13,154 nt of DNA, taken from positions 1-13,154 of the forward strand of contig CAMAXF010000018.1 of assembly GCA_945862305.1 (NCBI GenBank), in the 5' to 3' direction. This document shows, piece after piece, positions 1-8,431 of the stretch; position 1 is the first letter of the stretch; each line of letters begins with the position of its first letter. The notes beneath the pieces are model-generated. The model had not been told where the DNA came from. It did no database searches and was given only the letters and a program-made list of their open reading frames with translations. The DNA is from Bordetella parapertussis (lineage in GTDB: Bacteria; Pseudomonadota; Gammaproteobacteria; Burkholderiales; Burkholderiaceae_A). The position numbers were made by a program, and so were the translations under genes.

Positions 1-1805
1 AGGTTCACCAGGCCTCGGCTGAAGAACACGGCCGAGAACATGGATGTCAGGATGCCCAGCACGTGCACCACGGCAAAGCCGCGCACGGGGCCGGAACCAA
101 AGACCAAGAGCGCCACGCCGGCAATGAGGGTGGTGATGTTCGAATCCAGGATGGTGGCCCAGGCCTTGTCATAGCCGGTGGCAATGGCTGCTTGTGGGGG
201 GGCACCCTCGCGAATCTCTTCACGCACCCGCTCATTGATGAGCACATTGGCATCGATGGCCATGCCCAGGGTGAGCGCCATGGCAGCAATGCCGGGCAGC
301 GTGAGCGTGGCCTGCAGCAGCGAGAGCAGCGCGAATAAAAGCACCAGGTTGAGCGTGAGGGCCAGCACGGAGATGACCCCAAAGAGCGAGTAGTAGACCG
401 CCATGAAGATGGCAATCACCACAAAGCCCCAGAGCGTGGCGTTAAAGCCCTTGGCAATGTTGTCCGCACCGAGGCTTGGGCCAATCAGGCGCTCTTCGAT
501 GATCTCCATGGGCGCTGCAAGCGAACCGGCCCGCAGCAGCAGGGCCGTCTCGGCAGCCTCGATGCTCGTCATGCGGCCAGAGATCTGGACCCGCCCACCT
601 GGAATCTCCCCCCGAATGACTGGTGCTGTGATGACTTCGCCCTGGCCCTTTTCCACCAGAACAATGGCCATGCGATTGCCGATGTTCTCGCGGGTGACAT
701 CTCGGAAGATGCGGGCGCCCTTGCCATCGAGGGTCAGGTGCACGGCGGGCTCAGAGGCATTTTGAGAGTCGAAGCCCGCCTGGGCATCGGTGAGGTTCTC
801 ACCGGTGAGAATCACATCCTTCTTCAGCATTAAGGGCAGTCCGCCGCGCTCGGTGTAGACCTCAAGGCCTGCCGGCACTCGGCCAGCCTCGAGCGCACTC
901 AGGGCATCCGGGCTGTCATCCACCATTCGAATCTCAAGCGTTGCGGTGCGGCCGAGGATGTCCTTGGCCTTGGCGGTGTCTTGCACGCCCGGCAGTTGCA
1001 CAACGATGCGGTCTGCGCCCTGCTGCTGCACGATGGGCTCGGCCACGCCAAGCTCATTGATGCGGTTGGACAAGGTGCTGATGTTTTGCTTCAGGGCGGT
1101 CTCTTGAACCGCAGTGGCCGCGGCAGGCTGAAGGCTGCCGCGCAGCAGGAGGTCGGCACCCGCCGAAGTGGGCTGCCAGGCCATCTCGCTCAGGGTGTTG
1201 GTGAGCAGCTCCACAGCCGCCGCGCGGTTGGTCTCATCCCGAAAGAGAATGTCGACGTGGTCGCCACTGCGACTGATGCCGTTGTGCCGGATGCGTTTGT
1301 CTCGCAGCAGGGTGCGGGCCTCACCCGCCACGGCATCAAGACGTTTGCCCAGCGCGGCCTTCATGTCCACTTCCAGCAGGAAGTGGACCCCGCCGCGAAG
1401 GTCCAGCCCCAGGTACATGGGAAGGGCGTTCAGGGCCGAAAGCCATTGCGGCGAAGCGGATACCAGGTTCAGGGCCACCACATAGGGCCCGTTCGGGATG
1501 CCCCCGTTCACGGCCTTCTCAATGGCGTCTTTGGCCTTCAACTGCAGGTCTGTGTTGTCAAAGCGGGCGCGCACCGTGTTGCCCGTGTTGTTGGCCTCCC
1601 AGACCACGCCCTTGTGGGCCACGCCAGCGGCCTCCAGGGCGGCTTCGACTTGGTCGGCCACGCGGGGCTCAACCTTCAAGGTGGCCCGAGCCGTGGACAC
1701 CTGAACGGCTGGGTTCTCACCGAAGAGATTGGGCAGGCTGTAGAGCAGGCCAAAGGCCAGGGCCAGGCCCATGATGACGAGCCGCCACCAGGCGATGCGG
1801 TTCAT
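1..1805 (-). CDS. secD: Protein translocase subunit SecD (3' end cut by window edge)
   Basis: SecD is an inner-membrane RND-family protein that, with SecF and YajC, uses the proton-motive force to help SecYEG complete export of proteins. Reading from the ATG at 1805 gives about 601 residues without a stop. The N-terminus (MNRIAWWRLVIMGLALAFGL) is one membrane segment. A large periplasmic region follows, with the family motif YLGLDLRGGVHFLLEVD. Near residue 555 is the hallmark TM4 motif GMAIDANVLINERVREE, followed by a final segment ending SMFSAVFFSRGLVN at the edge. SecD is usually about 615-630 residues, so only a short C-terminal tail is missing, and secF would be expected next beyond position 1. 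It starts 15 bp after yajC with no clear ribosome binding site, which suggests translational coupling. I am very sure of the identity. Confidence 0.97.
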   Translation of the reverse strand, partial: MNRIAWWRLVIMGLALAFGLLYSLPNLFGENPAVQVSTARATLKVEPRVADQVEAALEAAGVAHKGVVWEANNTGNTVRARFDNTDLQLKAKDAIEKAVNGGIPNGPYVVALNLVSASPQWLSALNALPMYLGLDLRGGVHFLLEVDMKAALGKRLDAVAGEARTLLRDKRIRHNGISRSGDHVDILFRDETNRAAAVELLTNTLSEMAWQPTSAGADLLLRGSLQPAAATAVQETALKQNISTLSNRINELGVAEPIVQQQGADRIVVQLPGVQDTAKAKDILGRTATLEIRMVDDSPDALSALEAGRVPAGLEVYTERGGLPLMLKKDVILTGENLTDAQAGFDSQNASEPAVHLTLDGKGARIFRDVTRENIGNRMAIVLVEKGQGEVITAPVIRGEIPGGRVQISGRMTSIEAAETALLLRAGSLAAPMEIIEERLIGPSLGADNIAKGFNATLWGFVVIAIFMAVYYSLFGVISVLALTLNLVLLFALLSLLQATLTLPGIAAMALTLGMAIDANVLINERVREEIREGAPPQAAIATGYDKAWATILDSNITTLIAGVALLVFGSGPVRGFAVVHVLGILTSMFSAVFFSRGLVN

Positions 1806-1820
1806 GCGGGTGTGTGCGTC

Positions 1821-2156
1821 TTAGGTGATGGTTTTGATGGTGCCCTTGGGCAGCAGGGTCTGCACGGCCTGACGCTGCATGACCATCTGCACGGCCTTCT
1901 CGCCACCGGCCACTTCAAGCGTGATGTAGCTGGTGTCGACGTCCGTGACCTTGCCCACAATGCCCGCTGCGGTGACGATCTCATCGCCTTTCTGAAGGCC
2001 CTCGACAAGCATCTTGTGCTCCTTGGCCCGCTTCATCTGGGGGCGAATCATCAAGAAATAGAGCACCACGAACATCAGGATGAGCGGCAAAAAGCCCATC
2101 AGGGAATCTTGGCCGGCTGCGGGTGCGGCCTGGGCGAATGCGGGGGAGATCAACAC
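1821..2156 (-). CDS. yajC: Sec translocase accessory protein YajC
   Basis: YajC is a small inner-membrane partner of the SecDF complex. The 111-residue product has a short N-terminal stretch (LISPAFAQAAPAAGQ), one membrane helix around residues 19-36, and then the family signature YFLMIRPQMKRAKEH. Next comes a cytosolic small beta domain with the pattern LQKGDEIVTAAGIVGKV. Length and motifs match the family. The start chosen is a GTG at 2156, because GGAG lies 7 bases upstream on the minus strand; a TTG at 2153 is the alternative. It is the first gene of a yajC-secD(-secF) unit. In related genomes tgt normally precedes it on the same strand, but here tgt points away, so this unit needs its own promoter in the 86-bp gap. 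Confidence 0.95.
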   Translation of the reverse strand: MLISPAFAQAAPAAGQDSLMGFLPLILMFVVLYFLMIRPQMKRAKEHKMLVEGLQKGDEIVTAAGIVGKVTDVDTSYITLEVAGGEKAVQMVMQRQAVQTLLPKGTIKTIT

Positions 2157-2163
2157 GTCAACA

Positions 2164-2167
2164 CTCC
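2164..2167 (-). promoter_or_regulatory. Ribosome binding site of yajC
   Basis: GGAG on the minus strand lies 7 bases before the GTG at 2156. It supports a GTG start for yajC over the TTG one codon downstream. Confidence 0.6.
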
Positions 2168-2187
2168 GGGGTAGTTAAGGGGCTTTG

Positions 2188-2209
2188 CCAACCAGGTTGA
2201 GCCGGTTGG
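2188..2209. repeat. Short inverted repeat in the yajC/tgt divergent gap
   Basis: CCAACC (2188-2193) and GGTTGG (2204-2209) are exact inverted copies around a 10-base loop. They lie in the 86-bp region between the divergent yajC and tgt genes. Transcribed as yajC leader they could form a weak hairpin; in DNA they could be a binding site. Six-base arms can occur by chance, so function is uncertain. Confidence 0.4.
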
Positions 2210-2224
2210 TGCGTTTAGACCATG

Positions 2225-2232
2225 AGTATAGA
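2225..2232. promoter_or_regulatory. Candidate overlapping -10 elements for yajC (-) and tgt (+)
   Basis: The minus strand carries TATACT (2230 to 2225), which would place a start about 60 bases before yajC. The plus strand carries TATAGA (2227-2232), with TTGGTG at 2206-2211 as a possible -35 at a short 15-base spacing. That would leave a tgt leader of only a few bases. No strong -35 is visible for either direction. The assignment rests on -10 similarity and on the need for a promoter on each side. Confidence 0.3.
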
Positions 2233-2236
2233 GTAG

Positions 2237-3427
<1,191 letters not shown>

Positions 3428-3431
3428 TTGG

Positions 3432-3453
3432 GGCCCGCGCGCGGGCCGGTTTT
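3432..3453 (+). terminator. Rho-independent terminator of tgt
   Basis: Bases 3432-3447 form a perfect 16-bp GC palindrome (GGCCCGCG/CGCGGGCC). It is followed by GGTTTT on the plus strand, 4 bp after the tgt stop. The T-run is short and the central bases must form the loop. On the minus strand no T-run follows, so it does not clearly end the converging queA transcript. Confidence 0.65.
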
Positions 3454-3493
3454 CATTAGTTCCAGCGAGGCTTGCACGATGGTTCTTGCGAAG

Positions 3494-4618
3494 TTAAACG
3501 CGCTCCAAAAACATGGCATCACCATAACTAAAGAACCGATAGCGTTGCGCAATGGCATGGGCGTAGGCCGCCCGTATGCGGTCGAAGCCCGCAAAGGCAC
3601 TCACCAGCATGAGCAGGGTGGACTTGGGCAGGTGAAAGTTGGTGATGAGCGCATCCACCGCTTGGAATTGATAGCCCGGGGTGATGAAGAGGTCTGTCTC
3701 CCACTGGGCTGCCTGCCATTGGGGGTTTCTGGCGGCGGCAGACTCCAGCGTGCGCAGGCTGGTGGTGCCCACTGCAACGACTCGCCTGCCCGCCGCCTTG
3801 GCCTGGGCGATCTTCTCGGCGGTTTCCTGGTTCATGGCGCACCACTCGCTGTGCATGCGGTGCTCATTGAGATTCTCCGAGCGCACCGGCGAGAACGTGC
3901 CACTTCCCACATGCAGGGTGACGCGGGCGGTCTCCACGCCCATCTTTTTGAGGGCCGTGAGCATGGCTTCGTCGAAGTGCAGGCCCGCGGTGGGCGCGGC
4001 CACTGAGCCCGGGTGCTGGGCATAGACCGTCTGATAGCGGCTGCTGTCCTGCGCCGTGGGCTCATGGGTGATGTAGGGCGGCAGCGGCAGCTCGCCGTGT
4101 GAGTCGAGCACCTCGAAGACAGGCGCTCGGAAGTCCACCCGGAAGCGATCGCCGTGCTCGGGGTCTCGGCCGAGGACTGTCACCGCATGGTCTGGCGCCG
4201 ATGCCTTCTGCAGTCGCAGAGAGACGCCAGCCGGGGGCTTCTTGCTTACCCGGAGCATGACCAGGGCCGTGGTGGAATCCAATACACGCTCGACCAGAAC
4301 TTCCACCGCCCCGCCAGTGTCTTTCACGGCGTGCAGGCGGGCCGGGATGACCTTGGAATCGTTGAAAACCAGAAGGTCGCCCGGGCGGAGAAGGGTGGGG
4401 AGGGCGGTGAAGCGGAGGTCTTTCAGGCGCACACCTTCTGCAATGCCTGCAACGGTTTCGGCCGGCAGCACTGATCCAATGATTCGGCCTGCGGCTGGCG
4501 TAGTGGGGGTAGCGGGCACCACCAGCAGCCGACTGGCTGAACGCTCTGCAGCGGGAGACTGAGCAATCAGTTCCGGTGGCAGGTGATAGTCGAAGTCGGA
4601 GAGTCGAAATTCATGCAT
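3494..4618 (-). CDS. queA: S-adenosylmethionine:tRNA ribosyltransferase-isomerase QueA
   Basis: QueA transfers and isomerises the ribosyl part of SAM onto preQ1-tRNA to give epoxyqueuosine, the step after Tgt. The start [20 protein letters not shown] at 4618 matches the family N-terminus; the frame stays open for 44 codons upstream, but those residues do not look like QueA. The product is 374 residues. Motifs are [84 protein letters not shown] and [13 protein letters not shown]. It is a little longer than usual (~340-356) because of an extra ~25-residue stretch after SRLLVV near residue 35. It converges on tgt. Its start codon overlaps that of the divergent ligase gene by 2 bp, so its promoter must lie inside that gene. 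Confidence 0.96.
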   Translation of the reverse strand: MHEFRLSDFDYHLPPELIAQSPAAERSASRLLVVPATPTTPAAGRIIGSVLPAETVAGIAEGVRLKDLRFTALPTLLRPGDLLVFNDSKVIPARLHAVKDTGGAVEVLVERVLDSTTALVMLRVSKKPPAGVSLRLQKASAPDHAVTVLGRDPEHGDRFRVDFRAPVFEVLDSHGELPLPPYITHEPTAQDSSRYQTVYAQHPGSVAAPTAGLHFDEAMLTALKKMGVETARVTLHVGSGTFSPVRSENLNEHRMHSEWCAMNQETAEKIAQAKAAGRRVVAVGTTSLRTLESAAARNPQWQAAQWETDLFITPGYQFQAVDALITNFHLPKSTLLMLVSAFAGFDRIRAAYAHAIAQRYRFFSYGDAMFLERV

Positions 4619-5807
4619 GGGCGCTGGCAGAATAGCCCAAGTGAGCCACCCCAATGCCCCTTGCCCGGACTTTGAGACCGACCAGCCGGGTGTGGTGCGT
4701 GTGCGCTCTGGAGGCAGCACAGGCGCGCCCAAGACGCTGCACCGACCCATTGAAACCTGGGTGACCAGTGCACAGTTAGAGGCGCAGGCCTTTGGCCTCT
4801 CGGCACAGGACCGCTTCGCGGTCTTGGGTAACCCAAGCCACTCGCTCTGGGGCTATGTGCATTTCCGGGCTGCGCAGCTTGCAGCCCCGTGTGTGGGCCT
4901 ATCGGCCCCCGACATTTCGGCACGGTCGGTCAGCGCCCTGCAGGAATGGAATGCAGTGGCCCCCACGGTGCTCTACGGTGTGCCTGAGTTGGTGGCCACC
5001 TTCGCGCGTCAGTTGCAGCGGCATGCGCAGCCTGTTTTAAGTGTTCGGATGCTGCTGCTCGGGGGTGGTCCTGTCTCGCCTTCCTTCCCCATGAGCCTGA
5101 TGCAGTCCATCTTTCCGAATGCGAGCCTTTGGAGTTTCTACGGCACGGCAGAGACGAGTTTTATCGGCTTCAGGCGGCTCGACTTGGGTGACCAAGACAG
5201 TCCACCTGCGGGGGGTAGGCGTCCGGCGCAGGTTAGCCAAAGTGCTAAGCCCGATCTCTCAGGGGCAAGATCAAGAGAGGTCTTGCCTTTCGTGCTGTTC
5301 CCATCGGTCGAGCTCGACATTCGAGTCGAGCCGGATGGGGATGACGTCGGTGAGATCTGGGTGAGAAGCCCCATGACCATCGCGCCGGAAAAATGGGTGG
5401 GTACCGGTGATTTAGGGAGGTGGGCTCCTAGTGGCCGCTTTTGTCTGCTGGGCCGAGCCGCCCGGCAGTTGGTGATCAAGGGGGAAAAGTATCTGGTTGA
5501 ACCCATCGAGCAGGCCTTAATGCAAAGGTCTGATCTGGCGCGCGTGGCCCTGCTGGCCAACAGCCAAGGCCAGGTGTGTTGCGTGAGTGTGGGCTGTAGC
5601 GTTGAGGCCGAAGGTGGAGCCGATCGGTCTGCCACAGCCCATGGACTCTCGCTTGAGCGGGTCAACGCAGCATGTCGTGATCATGACCCAGGTTTTCCGG
5701 GTGTGCGACGGGTGATCACGCTCGCGGCAAAGGATTGGCCCATTACGCCTGCTGGCAAGACCAATTTTGTAGCACTGCGGGAGATCCTCGAGGGCGTAAA
5801 CACATGA
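4617..5807 (+). CDS. Short AMP-binding (ANL-family) acyl ligase, YhfT/VraA-like context
   Basis: This is a member of the adenylate-forming ANL superfamily, which activates a carboxylic acid with ATP and usually passes it to CoA. The 396 residues carry [11 protein letters not shown] (30-40, phosphate loop), [10 protein letters not shown] (173-182, the Y-G-x-x-E motif), GTGDLGRW (262-269), [20 protein letters not shown] (279-298, hinge and C-domain entry) and [10 protein letters not shown] (375-384, catalytic Lys). All core motifs are present, so it is probably active. The phosphate loop begins only 30 residues from the start, whereas typical ligases of ~500 residues have 150 or more residues before it. 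The N-terminal part is therefore missing or belongs to a compact subfamily. The substrate is unknown. The gene overlaps the thiolase gene by 4 bp, so the two are co-translated. The start at 4617 has no clear ribosome binding site; GTG at 4641 is an alternative. Confidence 0.85.
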   Translation: MGAGRIAQVSHPNAPCPDFETDQPGVVRVRSGGSTGAPKTLHRPIETWVTSAQLEAQAFGLSAQDRFAVLGNPSHSLWGYVHFRAAQLAAPCVGLSAPDISARSVSALQEWNAVAPTVLYGVPELVATFARQLQRHAQPVLSVRMLLLGGGPVSPSFPMSLMQSIFPNASLWSFYGTAETSFIGFRRLDLGDQDSPPAGGRRPAQVSQSAKPDLSGARSREVLPFVLFPSVELDIRVEPDGDDVGEIWVRSPMTIAPEKWVGTGDLGRWAPSGRFCLLGRAARQLVIKGEKYLVEPIEQALMQRSDLARVALLANSQGQVCCVSVGCSVEAEGGADRSATAHGLSLERVNAACRDHDPGFPGVRRVITLAAKDWPITPAGKTNFVALREILEGVNT

Positions 5808-7102
5808 ATCGGGTGTTCATGGTCGCGGCCCGTCGAACGAGCATCTCACCGAAGGAGGGTGCTTTGGCCAATGCCCCGTTCCATGAGTTGGCAGCAATGG
5901 CGGCAAGGGCTGTGATGGCGGATGCAAAAGTCGCTACCAAACAGATCGATGGTTTTTTTCTGGGCAATGCCTTGGCGGCTGGTGGCAACCCAGCTCGGGT
6001 GGCAGCCCTCGCTTCAGGCCTTCCTCAACACGTCCCTGCCTGGAGCATCGACACCCAATGCTGCAGTGGGCTCGATGCTATTGCCTTGGCAGTAGATCGA
6101 ATTCGGGCGGGTACGGACCATGTGCTGCTTGCGGGTGGGGCAGAGAGTGCAAGCCAGGCGCCGCAACGGAGCAAACGCATTCATGGCGGAGCAGAGCCAA
6201 GTCGGGAAAGAGAGCGCAACTTCCAGACAGTAGAGGCCGCATCGGCGAGCGCTGTACCCGGAGACTTTTCCTGGGTTCCTTATGAAGAAGCGGACTTCAC
6301 GCCTTGGTCAGAACAAGAACCGAACATGGTCGAGTCGGCTCGCGCACTGAGCGATCAACTTGGGTACCTAGATGCGGAATATGAATGGGCGGTGACGTCT
6401 CATGATCGGGCTCGCAATGCCTCTCATCCTGAGCGAATTGCAGGTCACGCTGCGGCGGATCAGATGTCTCTGGCTGCTCCTAAGGCGATGCAAGACACCT
6501 ACACGCGTGCCCTCACGGTGCAGGCCTGCCAACGCGCTGCAAGTCACCCCATCCACAACCCCACCACCATGGCCCCGCTGGCTGATGGTGCCGCAATGGT
6601 GCTTCTCATGTCCGAGCAGGCCCTGAAGGAGTGGTTAGAAGGAGGGGAGCGTGACGGGATGTCCTCGACCAGCAATCTCGATTCCGGTTTGGGCGGGAAA
6701 CACAAGGCTGCTTCAGCGAATCGCCGAAGCCTTGAGGTGCGTGAGGTGATTTCGTGTTGCCAAGTGGGATCCGACCCATTCGCACCCGGGCTCTCCACGG
6801 CTGCATTAAAGAACTGGCTTGACCAGCTCCGTTCCGATCACGGTGAACCTGCCTGCGTGGAACTCATGGAGTCTTTCGCGGCCCAGACGATTCTCAATGT
6901 CAAAGCCTTGGCGCTTGATCCAGGTCGTGTGAACGTGGAGGGTGGCCTGCTGGCCATGGGGCACCCTATTGGCGCCAGTGGGGCCGTGCTGGTCGCCCGC
7001 CTGCACCACCGGCTTCGGGCAGGGGAGTGGGGCGCGGCTCTTATTCCTGCCGCGGGCGGCCTTGCGAGTGGGCTTGCTCTTTGGGGGATAGACGGGCAGT
7101 GA
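5804..7102 (+). CDS. Thiolase-family protein with altered active site (YhfS/VraB-like context)
   Basis: This thiolase-fold acyltransferase family protein has 432 residues. The ATG at 5804 overlaps the ligase stop (ATGA) and gives a normal thiolase N-terminus, [14 protein letters not shown]; the frame is open further upstream, but those residues do not fit. The nucleophile is Cys86 in DTQCCSGLDAIALA, and the catalytic His is His387 in GGLLAMGHPIGASGA. PLADGAAMVLLMSEQ (258-272) is also typical. Two usual catalytic residues are replaced. The Asn of the NEAF motif is Met355 (MESFAAQ), and the C-terminal CxGGG Cys is Ala in LIPAAGGLASG (413-423). A standard degradative or acetoacetyl-CoA thiolase role is therefore doubtful; acyl transfer or condensation by a different mechanism is possible. 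With the ligase it forms an operon whose product is unknown. Confidence 0.87.
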   Translation: MNRVFMVAARRTSISPKEGALANAPFHELAAMAARAVMADAKVATKQIDGFFLGNALAAGGNPARVAALASGLPQHVPAWSIDTQCCSGLDAIALAVDRIRAGTDHVLLAGGAESASQAPQRSKRIHGGAEPSRERERNFQTVEAASASAVPGDFSWVPYEEADFTPWSEQEPNMVESARALSDQLGYLDAEYEWAVTSHDRARNASHPERIAGHAAADQMSLAAPKAMQDTYTRALTVQACQRAASHPIHNPTTMAPLADGAAMVLLMSEQALKEWLEGGERDGMSSTSNLDSGLGGKHKAASANRRSLEVREVISCCQVGSDPFAPGLSTAALKNWLDQLRSDHGEPACVELMESFAAQTILNVKALALDPGRVNVEGGLLAMGHPIGASGAVLVARLHHRLRAGEWGAALIPAAGGLASGLALWGIDGQ

Positions 7103-7105
7103 CAT

Positions 7106-7128
7106 GATATATACCATTGGTATTTATC
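7106..7128. promoter_or_regulatory. VapBC operator palindrome overlapping promoter
   Basis: This 23-bp near-perfect palindrome is centred at 7117. The left arm GATATATACCA mirrors the right arm TGGTATTTATC with one mismatched pair. It lies 4 bp after the thiolase stop and 22 bp before vapB. The A+T-rich left arm contains TATATA (7108-7113), a possible -10 element. VapB and VapBC complexes bind such palindromes over their own promoter, so autoregulation is the natural reading. Confidence 0.75.
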
Positions 7129-7150
7129 AACCCAAAGGGAACGTAACTTC

Positions 7151-7384
7151 ATGGAAACAGCACGTATTTTTCAATCGGGGAGGAGCCAGGCTGTTCGTTT
7201 GCCCAAGGCGTTTCGTTTTAGTGGATCAGAGGTCGGTGTGATGCATGTGGGCAATGGGGTGCTTTTACTGCCCATCGATCAACCCTGGGCCACGCTTGCA
7301 GCAGCATTGGAGGCCTTCGAACCCGGTTTTGTGTTGGAGCGAAACGAGCTTGAAAACCAAGTTCGGCCAGACATTTCGGCATGA
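7151..7384 (+). CDS. vapB: Antitoxin VapB (AbrB/SpoVT-type)
   Basis: This is the antitoxin of a type II toxin-antitoxin pair. It binds DNA as a dimer through an N-terminal swapped-hairpin AbrB-like fold and neutralises VapC with its C-terminal tail. The 77-residue product opens with METARIFQSGRSQAVRLPKA and FRFSG, a classic VapB N-terminus. It then has a hydrophobic strand region (VGNGVLLLPID) and an acidic tail around residues 55-77 suited to wrapping the toxin. A weak ribosome binding site, AAGGGA, lies about 10 bases upstream. The stop overlaps the vapC start by 4 bp (ATGA). Its own operator lies just upstream. Confidence 0.93.
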   Translation: METARIFQSGRSQAVRLPKAFRFSGSEVGVMHVGNGVLLLPIDQPWATLAAALEAFEPGFVLERNELENQVRPDISA

Positions 7385-7773
7385 TTCTGCTCGATACAAA
7401 TATTTGCACTTACATCATTAACGCGAAGCCTCCGGGTGTATTCGCTCACTTTGAGCGTCATCGCCTTGGTGATGTTGTTGTCTCTAGCGTGGTGGCCAGC
7501 GAGCTCGCATATGGCGTGGCCAAGAGTCGCTCTGGAACGAATCGGCAGGCGCTTGAGATGTTTCTTGCGCCGCTCGAGGTTTTGCCTTTCGATGAGAGGG
7601 CGGTTTGGGTCTATGGCGATCTGCGTGCGGAACTGGAGAGAGACGGCCGTTCCATTGGCGCCCTCGACACCATGATCGCCGCGCACGCACTCTCCCTAGA
7701 TGCCACCTTGGTCACAAACAATGTGCGTGAATTCTCCAGAGTGCCAAGGCTTAATCTTGAGAACTGGGCCTAG
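7381..7773 (+). CDS. vapC: Toxin VapC, PIN-domain ribonuclease
   Basis: VapC toxins are Mg2+-dependent endoribonucleases that cut tRNA or rRNA when freed from VapB. The 130-residue product is a complete PIN domain. The acidic metal-site residues are visible: Asp5 (MILLDTNICTYI), Glu41 (ASELAYG) and Asp96 (IGALDTMIAAHA), followed by LVTNNVREFSRV (110-121) and the typical ending NLENWA. Nothing is broken, so it should be active if the antitoxin is lost. It overlaps vapB by 4 bp. Its last 23 bp run tail to tail over the end of the bioN gene on the other strand, so it was probably placed here after bioMN. The specific RNA target cannot be read from the sequence. Confidence 0.94.
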   Translation: MILLDTNICTYIINAKPPGVFAHFERHRLGDVVVSSVVASELAYGVAKSRSGTNRQALEMFLAPLEVLPFDERAVWVYGDLRAELERDGRSIGALDTMIAAHALSLDATLVTNNVREFSRVPRLNLENWA

Positions 7774-8410
7774 AGGCCGCCGGACTGGTTGAGACTCTGC
7801 GGGCGCTGAGCGCTCTGGCCATGTGATCTGCTTGGCGCAGGCCTGCTCGCAGGCTAGGGGCCAGCAGCCTTGGCCCAGGTCTTTGAACGCCACGCACCTG
7901 ATAGGCCTGACGCAACTGTTCCCACGTGCCGCGCTGAAGGCTGGCCATCCGAATCAAGAGGCCCATGCCCAAGGCCAGGCGCTCGGAAGACAAGCCCAGC
8001 CAATTCAGAGGCCTCAGCAAAGGCTCTATTGCGGCTAAGAGTGCCTGCAGCGGCGTGGTGATCGTCACCAATTCTGCGAGCAAGACCAGGGCGGCAAGCT
8101 TAAGCATGGTCACGGCAATGCTGGCGAACAACTCGTCGCTTAAGTCCCCCTGAACGCTCGCAATCAAGACCTGCGCCCCGGCAATGAAGGCAACCAGCCA
8201 TGCAAGTGCTTTTGTGCTCTGCCCGAGTCTCCGCAGGCCCATGCCACCCAGGCTTGCATAGAGCACCAGCACAACAAGCAAGGCCGCACTCGCAACAAAC
8301 CAACTGGAGATGGGCAGCATCGCCACGGACACCAAGGCCAAGATGAATAACTTCTGGCCCGCGGGCCGTGCGTGTAACCACGTGTTCTGGCTAATGTAGA
8401 GGGTGAGCAT
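7751..8410 (-). CDS. bioN: ECF transporter transmembrane (T) component, BioN-like
   Basis: The T component of an energy-coupling-factor importer links the ATPase to a substrate-binding membrane S protein, which is BioY for biotin. The 219-residue protein starts MLTLYISQNTWLHARPAGQK, a BioN/CbiQ-type N-terminus. It has about four to five hydrophobic segments (roughly 20-60, 68-88, 98-118, 120-135 and 145-157). Two cytoplasmic X-Arg-X coupling motifs contact the ATPase: VRG (172-174, in QAYQVRGV) and ARR (203-205, in ALSARRVS), where ARG is usual. It follows bioM by 21 bp. The last residues (SRPSSQD) are encoded opposite the end of vapC. The biotin assignment rests on size, N-terminus and pairing; another vitamin is possible. 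Confidence 0.75.
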   Translation of the reverse strand: MLTLYISQNTWLHARPAGQKLFILALVSVAMLPISSWFVASAALLVVLVLYASLGGMGLRRLGQSTKALAWLVAFIAGAQVLIASVQGDLSDELFASIAVTMLKLAALVLLAELVTITTPLQALLAAIEPLLRPLNWLGLSSERLALGMGLLIRMASLQRGTWEQLRQAYQVRGVQRPGPRLLAPSLRAGLRQADHMARALSARRVSTSPAASRPSSQD

Positions 8411-8431
8411 TGCGTAAAAAGAGCTGCAGCC

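Noticed and set aside
981..2174. Long open frame (397 codons) on the plus strand
   Set aside because: It lies opposite secD and yajC, whose sequences are unmistakable. The translation is rich in His, Gly and Gln with no known motif, as expected for an antisense frame in GC-rich DNA.
4619..4750. 44-codon N-terminal extension of queA
   Set aside because: The residues before [20 protein letters not shown] do not resemble QueA and overlap the coding region of the ligase; family members start at this motif.
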